Below are positions 42,440 to 51,974 of a DNA stretch of 64,000 nt, piece after piece. The stretch lies in contig NZ_CP093396.1 of the NCBI RefSeq assembly GCF_029027405.1, positions 186,001-250,000 of the forward strand, in the 5' to 3' direction. Both the position numbers and the translations under genes were made by a program. How positions within the stretch are numbered: position 1 is the stretch's first letter; every line of letters begins with the position of its first letter. The notes under the pieces were generated by a model, which was not told the origin of the DNA, ran no database searches, and was given only the letters and a program-made list of their open reading frames with translations. The stretch comes from Sulfurimonas sp. GTDB taxonomy: Bacteria > Campylobacterota > Campylobacteria > Campylobacterales > Sulfurimonadaceae.

Positions 42440-42823
42440 AAGCATTTCTCATTTTCAAAATCTCTATAGACTCATCTACAAAATATTTAAATTCATCTAT
42501 ATCCATATCTAAAATATCTCTATAGGAAAATCTGTGAACACTTGCAATTAAGCTAATGCCTCTTCTCGCATCTTCCCAACTCGGTATAAAAAAGAGTTTA
42601 ATGGCACTGCAATAGATGTATATTCATCATACAGCATACCTTCAAGCTCTTCAACTGATATGCCTGTTATACTTGAAATCAAATGTGCTTCTTGTTCTGC
42701 ATCATCTTCAAATTTTTGAGCTGCCTTAACTTGCAACATAGTTGGTTTAGCAATTTTTACAACTTTTCCACCATCTAAAGTGACTGAACCTAAATTTTTT
42801 TCATTTGTTTTTTCATCTGCCAT
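42438..42823 (-). CDS. gpE+E' tail assembly chaperone made by -1 frameshift
   Basis: gpE alone ends at 42548. Within its 3' part a TTTTTTA slip site (minus strand, 42587-42593) allows a -1 shift that continues as IPSWEDARRGISLI to a stop at 42438. P2 and most tailed phages make such an extended tape-measure chaperone at the same place. The extension has no start codon of its own, supporting this reading. Confidence 0.75.
42548..42823 (-). CDS. Tail assembly chaperone E (P2 gpE-like, 91 aa)
   Basis: The VTLDGGKVVKIAKPTMLQVKAAQK opening and the acidic helical core (LISSITGISVEELEGMLYDEY) are typical of gpE/DUF-type chaperones. It is the product of the unshifted frame and assembles on the tape measure. 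Precedes T as expected. Confidence 0.8.
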   Translation of the reverse strand: MADEKTNEKNLGSVTLDGGKVVKIAKPTMLQVKAAQKFEDDAEQEAHLISSITGISVEELEGMLYDEYTSIAVPLNSFLYRVGKMREEALA

Positions 42824-42825
42824 AA

Positions 42826-43320
42826 TTATCCTCCTACAGCTTTTCTAATTTCTTCTAAGACATCTTTACCCATTATTCTAACGATGTCTTTTTTCTTATC
42901 TATCTCTATTACAGGGACACCACTGCTTTCTTTTAACCAATAATGAGGACTCATACTAATTTCTGATTCTTTAACTTCGCCCGGTTTAGATTCACTCTCT
43001 TTTATATCAACAGCACCTATCAATACATCTCTGCGACCTTTAGCACCATCTTCAGTGGCTAAGGCTTCACTACAAATAATAGTTGCATTATTTAATAGTA
43101 ATGCAGCTTCAAAAAGAACATCATTTGTTACAGTAAACTTCATACTAGCTTCAAGTTTTTCAACTGCACCATAAACAAGGTCATACTCTCCAGCTGCACC
43201 ATTGTTAGTTATTTTTTTCCATTTTAACTCTGGAGAGGTATATGTACCTACACCTATAAAGCCAACACCAACTACAAAAATATCTGCCCTTGCTATTACA
43301 TGACTTACTTGATTTTTCAT
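42826..43320 (-). CDS. Major tail tube protein (P2 FII-like)
   Basis: 164 aa; begins with VSHVIARADIFVVGVGFIGVGTYTSPELKWK, typical tube-protein beta pattern, and is next to the sheath gene. Forms the inner tube of the contractile tail. Confidence 0.85.
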   Translation of the reverse strand: MKNQVSHVIARADIFVVGVGFIGVGTYTSPELKWKKITNNGAAGEYDLVYGAVEKLEASMKFTVTNDVLFEAALLLNNATIICSEALATEDGAKGRRDVLIGAVDIKESESKPGEVKESEISMSPHYWLKESSGVPVIEIDKKKDIVRIMGKDVLEEIRKAVGG

Positions 43321-43331
43321 TTTTTACTCCC

Positions 43332-44528
43332 TTAGTTGTCTAACATTTTATAAACGACACTAGCGTATCTATCAACACGGTTGAAAGTTACATGGATAAG
43401 TTTTGGACTTGGCATCTCTTGGTTGTCGATGATAAAGTAAAACTCTCCAGCTGTGATTCTCTCTTTGGTAGTTCTCTCCAAATCAAGTTCTACACTAAAC
43501 CCTATCATCACATCATCGCCAACAAGCGAGTTCATAAAACCTCTCATGCTATCTTTTGCAGAGTTAAGCTCATTCATGCCTTTATCTATGGCATAAAAGA
43601 TACCATTTAGTACGGCTTCTATTGCAAGGTCTGTGATTCTAACTCTTCGGGCATCTTGCCAAATTGGGTCTACTGATGTAGTTGAATATTCCCATGTTCT
43701 AAAGCCACGATGTTGTATGAAACTCATAATCTGATTTTCTGTGGTTGGGTCGGTCTCATCCAATGCACCTGCATAAAATTCTGATGGACTTGCAACACCA
43801 CTTACGGTAAGAACACGATTTGAAATTGATTTACTATATCCTATGCCACTCTTATCTCCATCTACAAAACATCTCAACCAACCAAGAATGACACTACTGT
43901 CATACTCCTGTGTAGATGCGGTGTCTGTATTGAAAATTTCTAGGCTACATTTTGCAACGGTTACTCTGTCACTTCCAAAACCATTTCTTTTAGCAATAGC
44001 ATCACCATTACCATCTGCATATAAATTTATATGAGTTCTTGCGTTTAAAGCAGTACATACATTTACATTTGCATTATTCACATCCATATCAAAGCTATCA
44101 AAGGCACAAGCAACTATATCTGCTTTATAACCTATAGCACTGTTTTTACTAGAAGCTAAGTTTGTCATTGAAGCTGATTTTTTAATCAAGTTTGTTGCAT
44201 TAATAAAATTAGCTTTATGCAAGGCTAAATCTGCATCAACTTCACTTACACTTACAATTGTTGGAACACTAAGGTTAAACATATCTTTGCCTAATTCAAG
44301 ATACTTAAATAGATTTCCACTATCTGGTTTTGTAGCAACACCCTTTTTATCTAGCACTAAACTCTCTTCAAAAAAGCCTAAAGCTTTGCTTGGAGAGTCA
44401 AATCCATACACTCCAGCTACAACTACACTACTTGTAAGAACTAACGCTATTGGAAGTGTAGATTTTACACTTATTGGTCTAGCACTAGAACTTGTACGAC
44501 TACCTACGACACCTCTTTTAATACTCAT
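43332..44528 (-). CDS. Tail sheath protein (P2 FI-like, 398 aa)
   Basis: Conserved segments PIALVLTSSVVVAGVYGFDSP, AVNGGKS-like core replaced here by INATNLIKK, and the C-terminal RVRITDLAIEAVLNGIFYAIDK followed by GFSVELDLERTTKERITAGEFYF. Together with the tube this shows a contractile (myovirus) tail. Confidence 0.9.
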   Translation of the reverse strand: MSIKRGVVGSRTSSSARPISVKSTLPIALVLTSSVVVAGVYGFDSPSKALGFFEESLVLDKKGVATKPDSGNLFKYLELGKDMFNLSVPTIVSVSEVDADLALHKANFINATNLIKKSASMTNLASSKNSAIGYKADIVACAFDSFDMDVNNANVNVCTALNARTHINLYADGNGDAIAKRNGFGSDRVTVAKCSLEIFNTDTASTQEYDSSVILGWLRCFVDGDKSGIGYSKSISNRVLTVSGVASPSEFYAGALDETDPTTENQIMSFIQHRGFRTWEYSTTSVDPIWQDARRVRITDLAIEAVLNGIFYAIDKGMNELNSAKDSMRGFMNSLVGDDVMIGFSVELDLERTTKERITAGEFYFIIDNQEMPSPKLIHVTFNRVDRYASVVYKMLDN

Positions 44529-44579
44529 TTTTTTTCCTTTATTTTTATTTATGCAAAAACTGGAAGCTCATCAAGAACT

Positions 44580-45236
44580 TCATCTTTTGTTGGCATCGCT
44601 CTTTTCCCAATTTATCTCCACCAAGTCCTCAACCTTCTTCGCGTAAAGAATCGCACTCTTTAATAATGCACATTTTTGAAGTTGTGCTAGCTTGAAATCC
44701 ACACCCGCGTTAAAGACTTTTTGAAGTTGCAATGGGGTATGAGGCTTCCACTCCCAGGAAGCCCTATGGTCGGCACTACATTTTAAAGGAAGTGAAATCC
44801 CCCTATCCTTCATCCCTGTCAAATTCAACTGATCATCTCTGTCAGATTTATAAAGATGTACATTTCCAAGCGCTGTTGACTCAAACCCTGACTCAATTGA
44901 GGTAGTACACTTTAATTTTATTTCAACTATTTTTTCTTCACGCTTCTGTTTTAAAATTTCTTCATAACTCAATCGTTTTAAACTCATTTCGTTAGTAATT
45001 TTATCGCCAAGTTTAAAAACTACTTTTTCTTTGTTTAAATAATAAATTTTAGTTCTATTGTCAACAACATAAACCCACTTTTTTTTAACAAAACAAACTG
45101 CAAACCCTTTTTTTGGGGGTAGGGGTTCCAATTCTGTTGAGTTTGGAAGATCTAACCCACATTGAGCTGTATTTATTTCTTTAGAATATAAATATTCTTT
45201 TGTTTCTAAAGCTATAAAATGTAATTTTTTTATCAT
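44580..45236 (-). CDS. Probable tail-fibre assembly protein
   Basis: I start it at the internal Met 7 codons in (MIKKLHFIALETKEY). The C-terminal part (MKDRGISLPLKCSADHRASWEWKPHTPLQLQKVF) and its position after the fibre gene fit DUF4376-type/Tfa-like chaperones. Contains a zinc-less Cys-rich end. Assignment by context mainly. Confidence 0.55.
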   Translation of the reverse strand: MIKKLHFIALETKEYLYSKEINTAQCGLDLPNSTELEPLPPKKGFAVCFVKKKWVYVVDNRTKIYYLNKEKVVFKLGDKITNEMSLKRLSYEEILKQKREEKIVEIKLKCTTSIESGFESTALGNVHLYKSDRDDQLNLTGMKDRGISLPLKCSADHRASWEWKPHTPLQLQKVFNAGVDFKLAQLQKCALLKSAILYAKKVEDLVEINWEKSDANKR

Positions 45237-45246
45237 CTTTTTTCCT

Positions 45247-46254
45247 TTATTTTGCAATTATTAGAGGTAGTGTTGCTATATTTTTTGGTCTGGTTTCTGC
45301 TCCACCTGTTAATCCTGTATTTTGAGCATCATCGGCAATAGCCGTAGGCGCGCCATAATACGCTGTTCCCCAGTTCCCACCGCCATGCCCTGTTGTATGC
45401 GAATGTTTGTGTGAAATTATTTCATCTGTCTGAAAGCTTCCCGCCTTCCTATTAACACCATCAACCGCTCTAAAAAAGGCATCTTTTAAATTCATAAGTC
45501 TAAAAGTTGTACTTCCATCTCCTTTTGAAAAATACCCACACATTTGATTTGCTAAATTTTCAGTTTGCCAATCAACCTCTGTTTTTAAAAGGCTAGTTTG
45601 AGTTTCAATATAAGTCCATAAAAGTGGATAGTCTGCTCTTAAAAAAACTCCACCGATTTGCAATAGTTCATTTTCTGCTGGAGCTGATTTTATTTGAGTG
45701 TATTGAAAGCCTATTGGGAATGAGCGTTTAGCTTCGATTGCATTTTCCATTTGACCTTTATTCACAGCTTCATTAGTATCAACAGCATCTTTAACTTTAA
45801 AAAGTTGAGATGCTGAACCTCCAAGTAGAGCTTTTTGACTAAGCTTTTCGTTGATAGGAGAAATATAAAGGTCATTTAATTCAGAATCTGTTATGTATTC
45901 ATCGGCTTTAAAATTGATAACTCCAGCTTCGCCGCTTACTGCTAACTTTATTTCTTGTGTACCACCTACACCTCTTACAAATTGAATAGCCGGTGTTTGT
46001 ATATCTGCAATAATTAAATTATTATCACTTTTAATACGCACTGCCTTATTCCATACAGTAAAATGATTTTCTTTAGGGATAATAAGTGTAATAGTAAGTA
46101 CACCATCATTATCAAAATAACTAGAATGAATGCTGTGTGAATAGTACACATTATTATTACTATCAATAAGTTCAAATTTCTGTATTCTCTCAAACAACTC
46201 ATTTTTTAAAATACTTAAACCTTCTTCGTGAGGGACTGCTATTAAACCGTCCAT
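45247..46254 (-). CDS. Tail fibre with collar domain (335 aa)
   Basis: The last third has the phage tail-collar pattern: LQIGGVFLRADYPLLWTYIE, GDGSTTFRLMNLKDAFFRA, and the Gly/His-rich tip SHKHSHTTGHGGGNWGTA that binds metal in collar-type fibres. The N-terminus attaches to the baseplate via gpI. Host-recognition protein; expected to be variable. Confidence 0.8.
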   Translation of the reverse strand: MDGLIAVPHEEGLSILKNELFERIQKFELIDSNNNVYYSHSIHSSYFDNDGVLTITLIIPKENHFTVWNKAVRIKSDNNLIIADIQTPAIQFVRGVGGTQEIKLAVSGEAGVINFKADEYITDSELNDLYISPINEKLSQKALLGGSASQLFKVKDAVDTNEAVNKGQMENAIEAKRSFPIGFQYTQIKSAPAENELLQIGGVFLRADYPLLWTYIETQTSLLKTEVDWQTENLANQMCGYFSKGDGSTTFRLMNLKDAFFRAVDGVNRKAGSFQTDEIISHKHSHTTGHGGGNWGTAYYGAPTAIADDAQNTGLTGGAETRPKNIATLPLIIAK

Positions 46255-46820
46255 ACTACACCTCCATATAATTTAAAATTTGCACCTGTATTAAAATCTA
46301 ATTCATTTTGTATATGCACATCAAAAACACCTCCTCCCATTAAATTTATATTGCCTTTTGCATTTGGTAAACTTAGTTCAAATCCATCAAATACACTTCT
46401 TGTATTTTTTGCTAAGTTCAGTAGGAAATTTGTTTTTTTGAATTTTGCTTCGTCGTAGATTTTGCTGACATCTGCACTTAGTATTAAATCTGCTTTAAAG
46501 TGATAAGGCTCTCCAGCATAGTTAAACCACTCTTTTATAGTTGCTTCATTAAATATTAATTTTAATGCTTTTTTGACACTATAAAGCGTTCCTTGATGTG
46601 TTCTTATCTCAAAAGCATTATGAATATATTGTCTTTGTTCATCAACGCTTAAATTTGATATATCTAAGCTATAAATGAAAGCTAGGTGTGGAAGTATCTC
46701 TTTTTTGCATGTAAGAGGGTTAAGGTCTAAATCAAGCTCTTTAAGAGCTTCAATTCTTGCACCTAATACTGTGTCAGTAGCTCTTAATTCTTTTGTTGCA
46801 TTTGGTGGGAGTAAACTCAT
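46242..46820 (-). CDS. Tail protein I (P2 gpI-like)
   Basis: LLPPNATKELRATDTVLGARIEAL at the start and HQGTLYSVKKALKLIF are gpI hallmarks. It overlaps the J gene (4 bases) and the fibre gene (13 bases). Baseplate wedge component to which the fibre attaches. Confidence 0.85.
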   Translation of the reverse strand: MSLLPPNATKELRATDTVLGARIEALKELDLDLNPLTCKKEILPHLAFIYSLDISNLSVDEQRQYIHNAFEIRTHQGTLYSVKKALKLIFNEATIKEWFNYAGEPYHFKADLILSADVSKIYDEAKFKKTNFLLNLAKNTRSVFDGFELSLPNAKGNINLMGGGVFDVHIQNELDFNTGANFKLYGGVVWTV

Positions 46821-47719
46821 CTCATTTCCCTTTGAACAAGGTTAAGATTTAATGTAAGTTTTACTATTTCTGTATCTTTTATAACAACATCATCATTTAT
46901 ATTTGTTGTAACTTTATATACACCATTAATGTGCAAAGAAGATATGATTTTAGAGTAGATTAAATCTTCGCCAATTTTAAAGAATTTATTAAAGTTGATG
47001 CGTATCTGAGTTTCAATCGTTGCACTTGCAGTGAGGTCATAAACTTCTAAGGTTGCATCTAAAACCACCTCTTTTATAGTAGCTGATTTAACTATTACTC
47101 TATCTGTTAGAGGTCTTGTTTTCTCTTCATTAAGAGTAGTTAAAATTATTTGCAGAAGTTCCTCATCAACTGTATTTTTTGAAGCTATATAAATTTCAAC
47201 CGTAGCCATATCTCCCATAAGTTGCATCAGTGCTGCTAAAATTCCAGCTTCATCTTGAACTACAAATAAAGGTACATATTCACTTAATGGTTTAATAGCA
47301 TTTATAACTTTTGCGTCTACTACTCGTGAATCAGCTTTATAAGTATGATATGCATAAGCTTCTATAGGACCAGCAGTAGAGAAACGATTTACACTTAAAA
47401 TTGCTCTATCTAAAAACTCAGCATCTTCTTCATCTTTAAGTCTTGTTATACCAGCATAAAATCCAAAGATAAAATTATCTAAATCAGCACCATTGCTATA
47501 GTGTGGTAGCATCTTCTTGATTAATGAATTTATATATGCTCTAAAATATACTTCTTTATTGCTTTGAGATTCAAGAAGTATCATATAATCATCACTCTCA
47601 ACAGGTTGCCAATTTGGAAGTAATTCCGATGCATAAGCTACATTATCTTGCAGTATTTTTTCAAAGTTTAGCACTTCTATAGCGGTTGGTATTGGTAAGT
47701 TATACTTGTTATTTAACAT
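46817..47719 (-). CDS. Baseplate protein J (P2 gpJ-like, 300 aa)
   Basis: Size and the pattern LLESQSNKEVYFRAYINSLIKKMLPHY...GADLDNF, LDRAILSVNRFSTAGPIEAYAYHTYKAD fit gpJ/baseplate wedge proteins. Between W and I as in P2. Confidence 0.88.
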   Translation of the reverse strand: MLNNKYNLPIPTAIEVLNFEKILQDNVAYASELLPNWQPVESDDYMILLESQSNKEVYFRAYINSLIKKMLPHYSNGADLDNFIFGFYAGITRLKDEEDAEFLDRAILSVNRFSTAGPIEAYAYHTYKADSRVVDAKVINAIKPLSEYVPLFVVQDEAGILAALMQLMGDMATVEIYIASKNTVDEELLQIILTTLNEEKTRPLTDRVIVKSATIKEVVLDATLEVYDLTASATIETQIRINFNKFFKIGEDLIYSKIISSLHINGVYKVTTNINDDVVIKDTEIVKLTLNLNLVQREMR

Positions 47720-48036
47720 AGTTCTACCTCTATATCTGCTTTAGAATCCACTATAGTGATTGTTAAACCTTTAATCTCTACACGCTCATCCCATAGCTCT
47801 TGAGTGAGTGTATTTTTTGTACATTCAAGAATCATCTTTTTAGCTTTCAACACCCAAATGTCATTCATAACCACATCCACTAACTTATAAAACTCGCTTC
47901 CATAAAGAGGTCTCATTGTGCGAGAACCTTTTGGAGTTTCAATCATGTTGTTTAAAGATTGTTCAGGAGTATTTAAATAGACTTTATCACTTGTTAAAGT
48001 GTTAGTGCTAATGTTTAAATTAATATTCTCTAACAT
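47713..48036 (-). CDS. Baseplate protein W (P2 gpW / gp25-like)
   Basis: Longest frame reaches 48129, but the first 31 residues are a Cys/Trp-rich readthrough that overlaps the next gene. The Met at 48036 (MLENINLNISTNTL) gives a normal 107-aa gp25-like lysozyme-fold wedge protein with MIETPKGSRTMRPLYGSEF. Overlaps J by 7 bases. Confidence 0.8.
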   Translation of the reverse strand: MLENINLNISTNTLTSDKVYLNTPEQSLNNMIETPKGSRTMRPLYGSEFYKLVDVVMNDIWVLKAKKMILECTKNTLTQELWDERVEIKGLTITIVDSKADIEVELC

Positions 48037-48047
48037 ATCAAACCCCT

Positions 48048-48263
48048 CTACTTTAAAAAGTAACTTTTGACTAGAGAAAAAAGACCGATTTGGTCTATGA
48101 TTGCAAAAGCAACACCACCAATAACCCAATTTTTAATCGCTGATAAATTAGTTACTAATTTGTCAAAAGATACTTGCATTGTTTTATTAGAATTTTTTAA
48201 TTCTTTTATCTCTCGTGCATGATGTTTCTGAGTCTCTTCTAGTCTTATTATTCTATTTTCCAT
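48048..48263 (-). CDS. Coiled-coil single-span protein (XhlA-like)
   Basis: 71 aa: a helical N-terminus (RIIRLEETQKHHAREIKELKNSNK) and one C-terminal membrane helix (WVIGGVAFAIIDQIGLF). Like haemolysin XhlA, small phage proteins of this shape help membrane lesion formation. It sits between baseplate genes, so a baseplate-tip role is possible too. Confidence 0.45.
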   Translation of the reverse strand: MENRIIRLEETQKHHAREIKELKNSNKTMQVSFDKLVTNLSAIKNWVIGGVAFAIIDQIGLFSLVKSYFLK

Positions 48264-48267
48264 CTCT

Positions 48268-48456
48268 CTACTTTACTTGATATGTTCCAGCACTAGAACC
48301 ACCACTAACTATGACCTGTGCATTTTGTTGAAAATGTTCGACTACTGCTTCAGCTATAGCCTCTGCCATAGCACCGTTAAACTCAATCATTTTAAACCCT
48401 TTAGATTCTAGTCTTGATTTTATACTCGCACCAAGGGTAGATGAATTTATAGCCAT
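48268..48456 (-). CDS. Phage hypothetical protein (62 aa)
   Basis: MAINSSTLGASIKSRLESKGF with an alanine-rich helix (AMAEAIAEAVVEHFQQNA) and GGSSAGTYQV end. Overlaps gpV by one base. No family recognised; conserved place between V and the XhlA-like gene suggests a baseplate or spike role. Confidence 0.55.
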   Translation of the reverse strand: MAINSSTLGASIKSRLESKGFKMIEFNGAMAEAIAEAVVEHFQQNAQVIVSGGSSAGTYQVK

Positions 48457-49037
48457 TACTTTTTGCTCATAGTATTTGAACTAAAGTCGTGATGTGGAGC
48501 ACCAGTTAAAGCACATATGCATTCGCCTGTAACAACACCTTTTCCACCTTTACCTAAATCAATACTAGGCGAATCAACTATTGTAGTATCAGCTTTTACC
48601 TCTACACTCTTAGCATCTATCTTTGCACTGTCACATTTAACATTTATGCTTTTACATATAATGGTTATTTTGTCACTCGCATCTATTTTTAACTCTTTTG
48701 TTTTAGTATCATAAGAGATGATAGTTCCATCTTCATACTCTGCTATCTCTATATTTTCATTAGAACCATTTGGCTCAAGTGAATCTTTATTAAATATAGA
48801 TGGGATTATGATTCCAAAATCTGCATTCCCATTTGGACATAAAACCAATACTTGTTCGCCTATCCTTATAGGAGTAAATTTTCTTTTAAAAGAGGAAGAA
48901 ATACTAAGCACTGGAAAAAAATCTGTTTCACGATCTAAGATATTAACCTTAGCTAATGCTCTTGTTGCATCAATCTCGCAAATAGTCCCAATAGATATTA
49001 AATTCTTAATAATACGAATCAAATCTGTAATACTCAT
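48456..49037 (-). CDS. Baseplate spike V (P2 gpV-like, 193 aa)
   Basis: OB-fold N-terminus (ISIGTICEIDATRALAKVNILDRETDFFPVL), an extended beta-helix of repeated V-K-x-D-x strands (SAKIDAKSVEVKADTTIVDS) and a tip with GVVTGECICALTGAPHHD. First gene of the tail unit. Pierces the outer membrane. Confidence 0.85.
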   Translation of the reverse strand: MSITDLIRIIKNLISIGTICEIDATRALAKVNILDRETDFFPVLSISSSFKRKFTPIRIGEQVLVLCPNGNADFGIIIPSIFNKDSLEPNGSNENIEIAEYEDGTIISYDTKTKELKIDASDKITIICKSINVKCDSAKIDAKSVEVKADTTIVDSPSIDLGKGGKGVVTGECICALTGAPHHDFSSNTMSKK

Positions 49038-49176
49038 CTAAACTTTCCTTTCAATCGTTAGCAAAATTGTACGAAAAAAAGAATAGTCACATACCCCAGA
49101 TAAAGGGTATTTGGGGTGTATTAAATATAGTATTGCTTTAAAATTGTGATGTTGAAAAAAATAGTGAGGAGGTGCT
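49038..49176. promoter_or_regulatory. Divergent head/tail intergenic with inverted repeat
   Basis: The only space between the minus-strand tail unit and the plus-strand head unit. ACCCCA (49093-49098) and TGGGGT (49112-49117) form a short inverted repeat with GGGTAT between; it is a candidate activator site for late expression in both directions. Strong ribosome site GAGGAGGTG before the head gene. Confidence 0.45.
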
Positions 49177-49965
49177 ATGGAAGATGAAAATCAAGATACG
49201 GTTTTGTTGGTTGAACTCAACTACCAAGAAGACCAAAAAGTAAAAATTTCCCCTATTGGAGATGTGGTGGGGGTGGATGGGAGAAGCTTTAAAATAGATG
49301 CTAATGAGGTGCTTAAAAATACTGAAAAAAATGGTATTGATCTCTCATTAAATGAAAATCATTGGGGTTCTAAAGCTCACGGATGGTTCGCTCTAAACTC
49401 TTTGGAAGTGAGAGATGATGGCATCTATGCAAATTTAAGTCTCAATGACTTAGGTAAACCAGCGGTTGAAAATAAACACTACCGTTATTTAAGCCCTGAA
49501 TATATGATAGATAGAAATCGCAATGTATTTTCTATTATCGGTGTAGGTTTGGTTAATGCACCAAACTTATTAAACAAAGCCTTAAATAAGCAAGAAAACA
49601 AAAAGGAAGACAACTCTATGGAAAAAGAGCTAAACGATTTAAAAAATCAAAACACAATACTGACGCAAGAAAACAACACCTTGCTAACACAAGTATCTGA
49701 TAAAGATAAAACTATTGCTGATTTAACAACTGTATTAAAAACTGAAAAAACTAACAATGCAATTGCTGGTGGTAGTTTATTACCTGCACAGCAAGAGTTT
49801 GCACTAAGTTTAGAAATAAATCAGCTTGATAGTTATTTAGCAACGCTAAGTATAAATAAGCAGCAAAACAACGCAATGGGCGATGAGTTAGATGTGAATC
49901 AAGAGAATAATTCTCAAAGTGATTCTGAGAAAGATGTGTTTTCACAACTAGGTATAGGAGAGTAG
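49177..49965 (+). CDS. Mu-like head protease/scaffold (gpI/Z-like)
   Basis: Conserved start of Mu gpI proteases (GIDLSLNENHW, AHGWFALNSLEVRDDGIYANLSLND, NKHYRYLSPEY). The C-terminal half is a coiled scaffold (EKELNDLKNQNTILTQENNTLLTQ) that can be made alone from an internal start. Processes the capsid precursor. Confidence 0.88.
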   Translation: MEDENQDTVLLVELNYQEDQKVKISPIGDVVGVDGRSFKIDANEVLKNTEKNGIDLSLNENHWGSKAHGWFALNSLEVRDDGIYANLSLNDLGKPAVENKHYRYLSPEYMIDRNRNVFSIIGVGLVNAPNLLNKALNKQENKKEDNSMEKELNDLKNQNTILTQENNTLLTQVSDKDKTIADLTTVLKTEKTNNAIAGGSLLPAQQEFALSLEINQLDSYLATLSINKQQNNAMGDELDVNQENNSQSDSEKDVFSQLGIGE

Positions 49966-49968
49966 AGA

Positions 49969-50838
49969 ATGTTAGTAAATGCTGAAAATGTAAAAAACTT
50001 AACAAAAGGTGTAGTTAAAATCTTTAATGATTCATTTAAAGATACACCAAAAGATTATGAAAAATATGCAACGGTAGTTCCTACAAAACATCATACGGTT
50101 GATTATGCTTGGCTAGCTAATTTTCCAGCTATGAAAGAGTGGGTTAATGATAGAGATTTAAAAGACCTTACTGCACACAAATACACTATCTCTAAAAAAG
50201 ATTGGGAAGCAAGTGTTACCGTTTCTCGTGATGATGTACTCTTTGATAACTTGGGATTTGTAAAACCTCGTGTTACTGACTTGGCTCATGTAGCGGTTGA
50301 GCATTACAATAGTTATATCGGTTCACTTATAACTACTAATGGTCTTTGTTTTGATGGTAAGAATTACTTTGATACAAAACACAAGATTGGTGCTGCAACA
50401 GCTGTAAACAAAAACAACTTTAAGTTTACAAGTTCAAACTTAATGAGTGTTTACAGTGAAATGCTAAATCGTAAAAATGAGAACGGTAAACCGTATCGCA
50501 TTAAACCAACTCTTGTTTATATTGCAGCTAACCTTTTAGCTGATGCAATGAAAATTTTAAAATCTGACCAGATTGATGGTAGCACAAACACAACTAAAGA
50601 TTTAGTTGAGTATGTAGTACTTCCTGAGTTGGCTGTTGGAACTTGGTGCATGGTTGACAACTCCAGACCACTTAAACCATTCATCATTCAAATCACTAAA
50701 AAAGCCGAGATTGAAAGTGATGATAGTGAGATGTTTAAATCTAAAAAGATTCATTACGGTGTAGATACTATGGATAACGCCGGTTATTCATTCTGGCAAT
50801 TAGCTTATTTTTCTGATGGCACACAAAAAAAAGCATAA
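49969..50838 (+). CDS. Major capsid protein (Mu gpT-like, 289 aa)
   Basis: Clear gpT: FNDSFKDTPKDYEKYATVVPT, YAWLANFPAMKEWVNDRDL, WEASVTVSRDDVLFDNLGF and the QLDGSTNTTKD-type central loop. Length near Mu gpT (305). Three bases after the protease stop. Confidence 0.93.
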   Translation: MLVNAENVKNLTKGVVKIFNDSFKDTPKDYEKYATVVPTKHHTVDYAWLANFPAMKEWVNDRDLKDLTAHKYTISKKDWEASVTVSRDDVLFDNLGFVKPRVTDLAHVAVEHYNSYIGSLITTNGLCFDGKNYFDTKHKIGAATAVNKNNFKFTSSNLMSVYSEMLNRKNENGKPYRIKPTLVYIAANLLADAMKILKSDQIDGSTNTTKDLVEYVVLPELAVGTWCMVDNSRPLKPFIIQITKKAEIESDDSEMFKSKKIHYGVDTMDNAGYSFWQLAYFSDGTQKKA

Positions 50839-50847
50839 GGATAAGAG

Positions 50848-51171
50848 ATGATTAGAGATAAACTTTTACTTAAAATAGAAAATCAAATCTCTAGTATGGA
50901 GTCGGTAGTAAATATCGACTCTCTTCTTGACGAGGCGATTACAGAAGCTGATGAACTTATCAATAGCAAAGATGTGGCTGAGGCTATTCGTTTTGATGTA
51001 GCATATTACAGATTTTTGTTATTTGTAAGTCAAGCTGACATTAGTGAACTTGATAAAGATATGTATGAAAAAGCTATGGATACGATAAAAAAAGCTCCAT
51101 ATAAAGAGAGTAAAGATGAGACTACACCAGTGAGTTATGGTCGAGTTGCACAGAGGAGAACATTTACATGA
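50848..51171 (+). CDS. Head completion-type protein (Mu gp36-like?)
   Basis: 107 aa, helical and acidic, with FDVAYYRFLLFVSQADIS. Position after capsid and size match Mu gp36/DUF1320 proteins, but sequence similarity is weak by eye. Overlaps the next gene by 4 bases. Confidence 0.5.
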   Translation: MIRDKLLLKIENQISSMESVVNIDSLLDEAITEADELINSKDVAEAIRFDVAYYRFLLFVSQADISELDKDMYEKAMDTIKKAPYKESKDETTPVSYGRVAQRRTFT

Positions 51172-51491
51172 TCAACATAGATAAAGCTCAAAAAGTGATA
51201 ACGGACTCAGTTACATGTAAACTACTTGAAAATAATATAAATCGTGAAGGAAGCTACTTAGCATTTGATGATATAAGCTTCACTAATCAACTTAACATTG
51301 ATTATCACTTCACTCTATTTGTAGTGATTGCACTTTTTAATGAAGATAAGCAAAAAATTTACAAGGTGTTAAACACCTCTTTAAATGAGGTTAATGAATC
51401 TGATATAGACCTAGTAAGTTGTAAGCCATATAAGAGAGATGGGAAGCTTCTCATCTATCAACTAAAACTAAAAGTAAAGATAATTGGATAA
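51168..51491 (+). CDS. Phage head-tail connector candidate (Mu gp37-like?)
   Basis: 107 aa with beta-type pattern (YLAFDDISFTNQLNIDYHFTLFVVIALF). Follows the gp36-like gene; Mu gp37/DUF1834 is the positional counterpart. Family not certain. Confidence 0.5.
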   Translation: MINIDKAQKVITDSVTCKLLENNINREGSYLAFDDISFTNQLNIDYHFTLFVVIALFNEDKQKIYKVLNTSLNEVNESDIDLVSCKPYKRDGKLLIYQLKLKVKIIG

Positions 51492-51494
51492 AAA

Positions 51495-51974
51495 ATGACT
51501 AAAAAAGAAAAAGCAAAAAAGTTCTATGTTGAGGATGGCTACGGTGTAAGTGAGATTGCTGGGCTACTTCAAGTTGAGCGTGGAACTGTCTACTATTATA
51601 AAAACAGTGATTACAAAAAAAGTATAGATTGGGATGAGCTTCGTTACATTCATACGATGAACCCAAAAGCAACTGAAGATAAGGAACGAATGTTTTTATC
51701 TGTCCTCATCCAAGAATTTGATAAAGCACTCGTAGAGTTAAAAGAAAGTGATATAGAAGAGAAATTACAAAAACTTGAAAGCTTTGCACAGACTTATTAT
51801 AAGTTAAAAATACCTGATAAAAAGACAAATGTTAAGGTGCAAAAAACTGAGATAATTAAAGAGGTCATTAAAAAAATATCAACGATAGCAATAGAAGAAA
51901 AACATCAAGAGGCGGCACAGTTTTTAAGTGAACATAGTGAGCGAATTGTAGAGGATATCTTACGCAATGCATGA
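51495..51974 (+). CDS. Small terminase-type protein (Mu gp27-like, DUF1804)
   Basis: N-terminal helix-turn-helix (AKKFYVEDGYGVSEIAGLLQVERGTVYYYK) and a helical C-terminus match DUF1804. Upstream of and overlapping the large terminase (8 bases); probably recognises phage DNA for packaging. Confidence 0.8.
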   Translation: MTKKEKAKKFYVEDGYGVSEIAGLLQVERGTVYYYKNSDYKKSIDWDELRYIHTMNPKATEDKERMFLSVLIQEFDKALVELKESDIEEKLQKLESFAQTYYKLKIPDKKTNVKVQKTEIIKEVIKKISTIAIEEKHQEAAQFLSEHSERIVEDILRNA

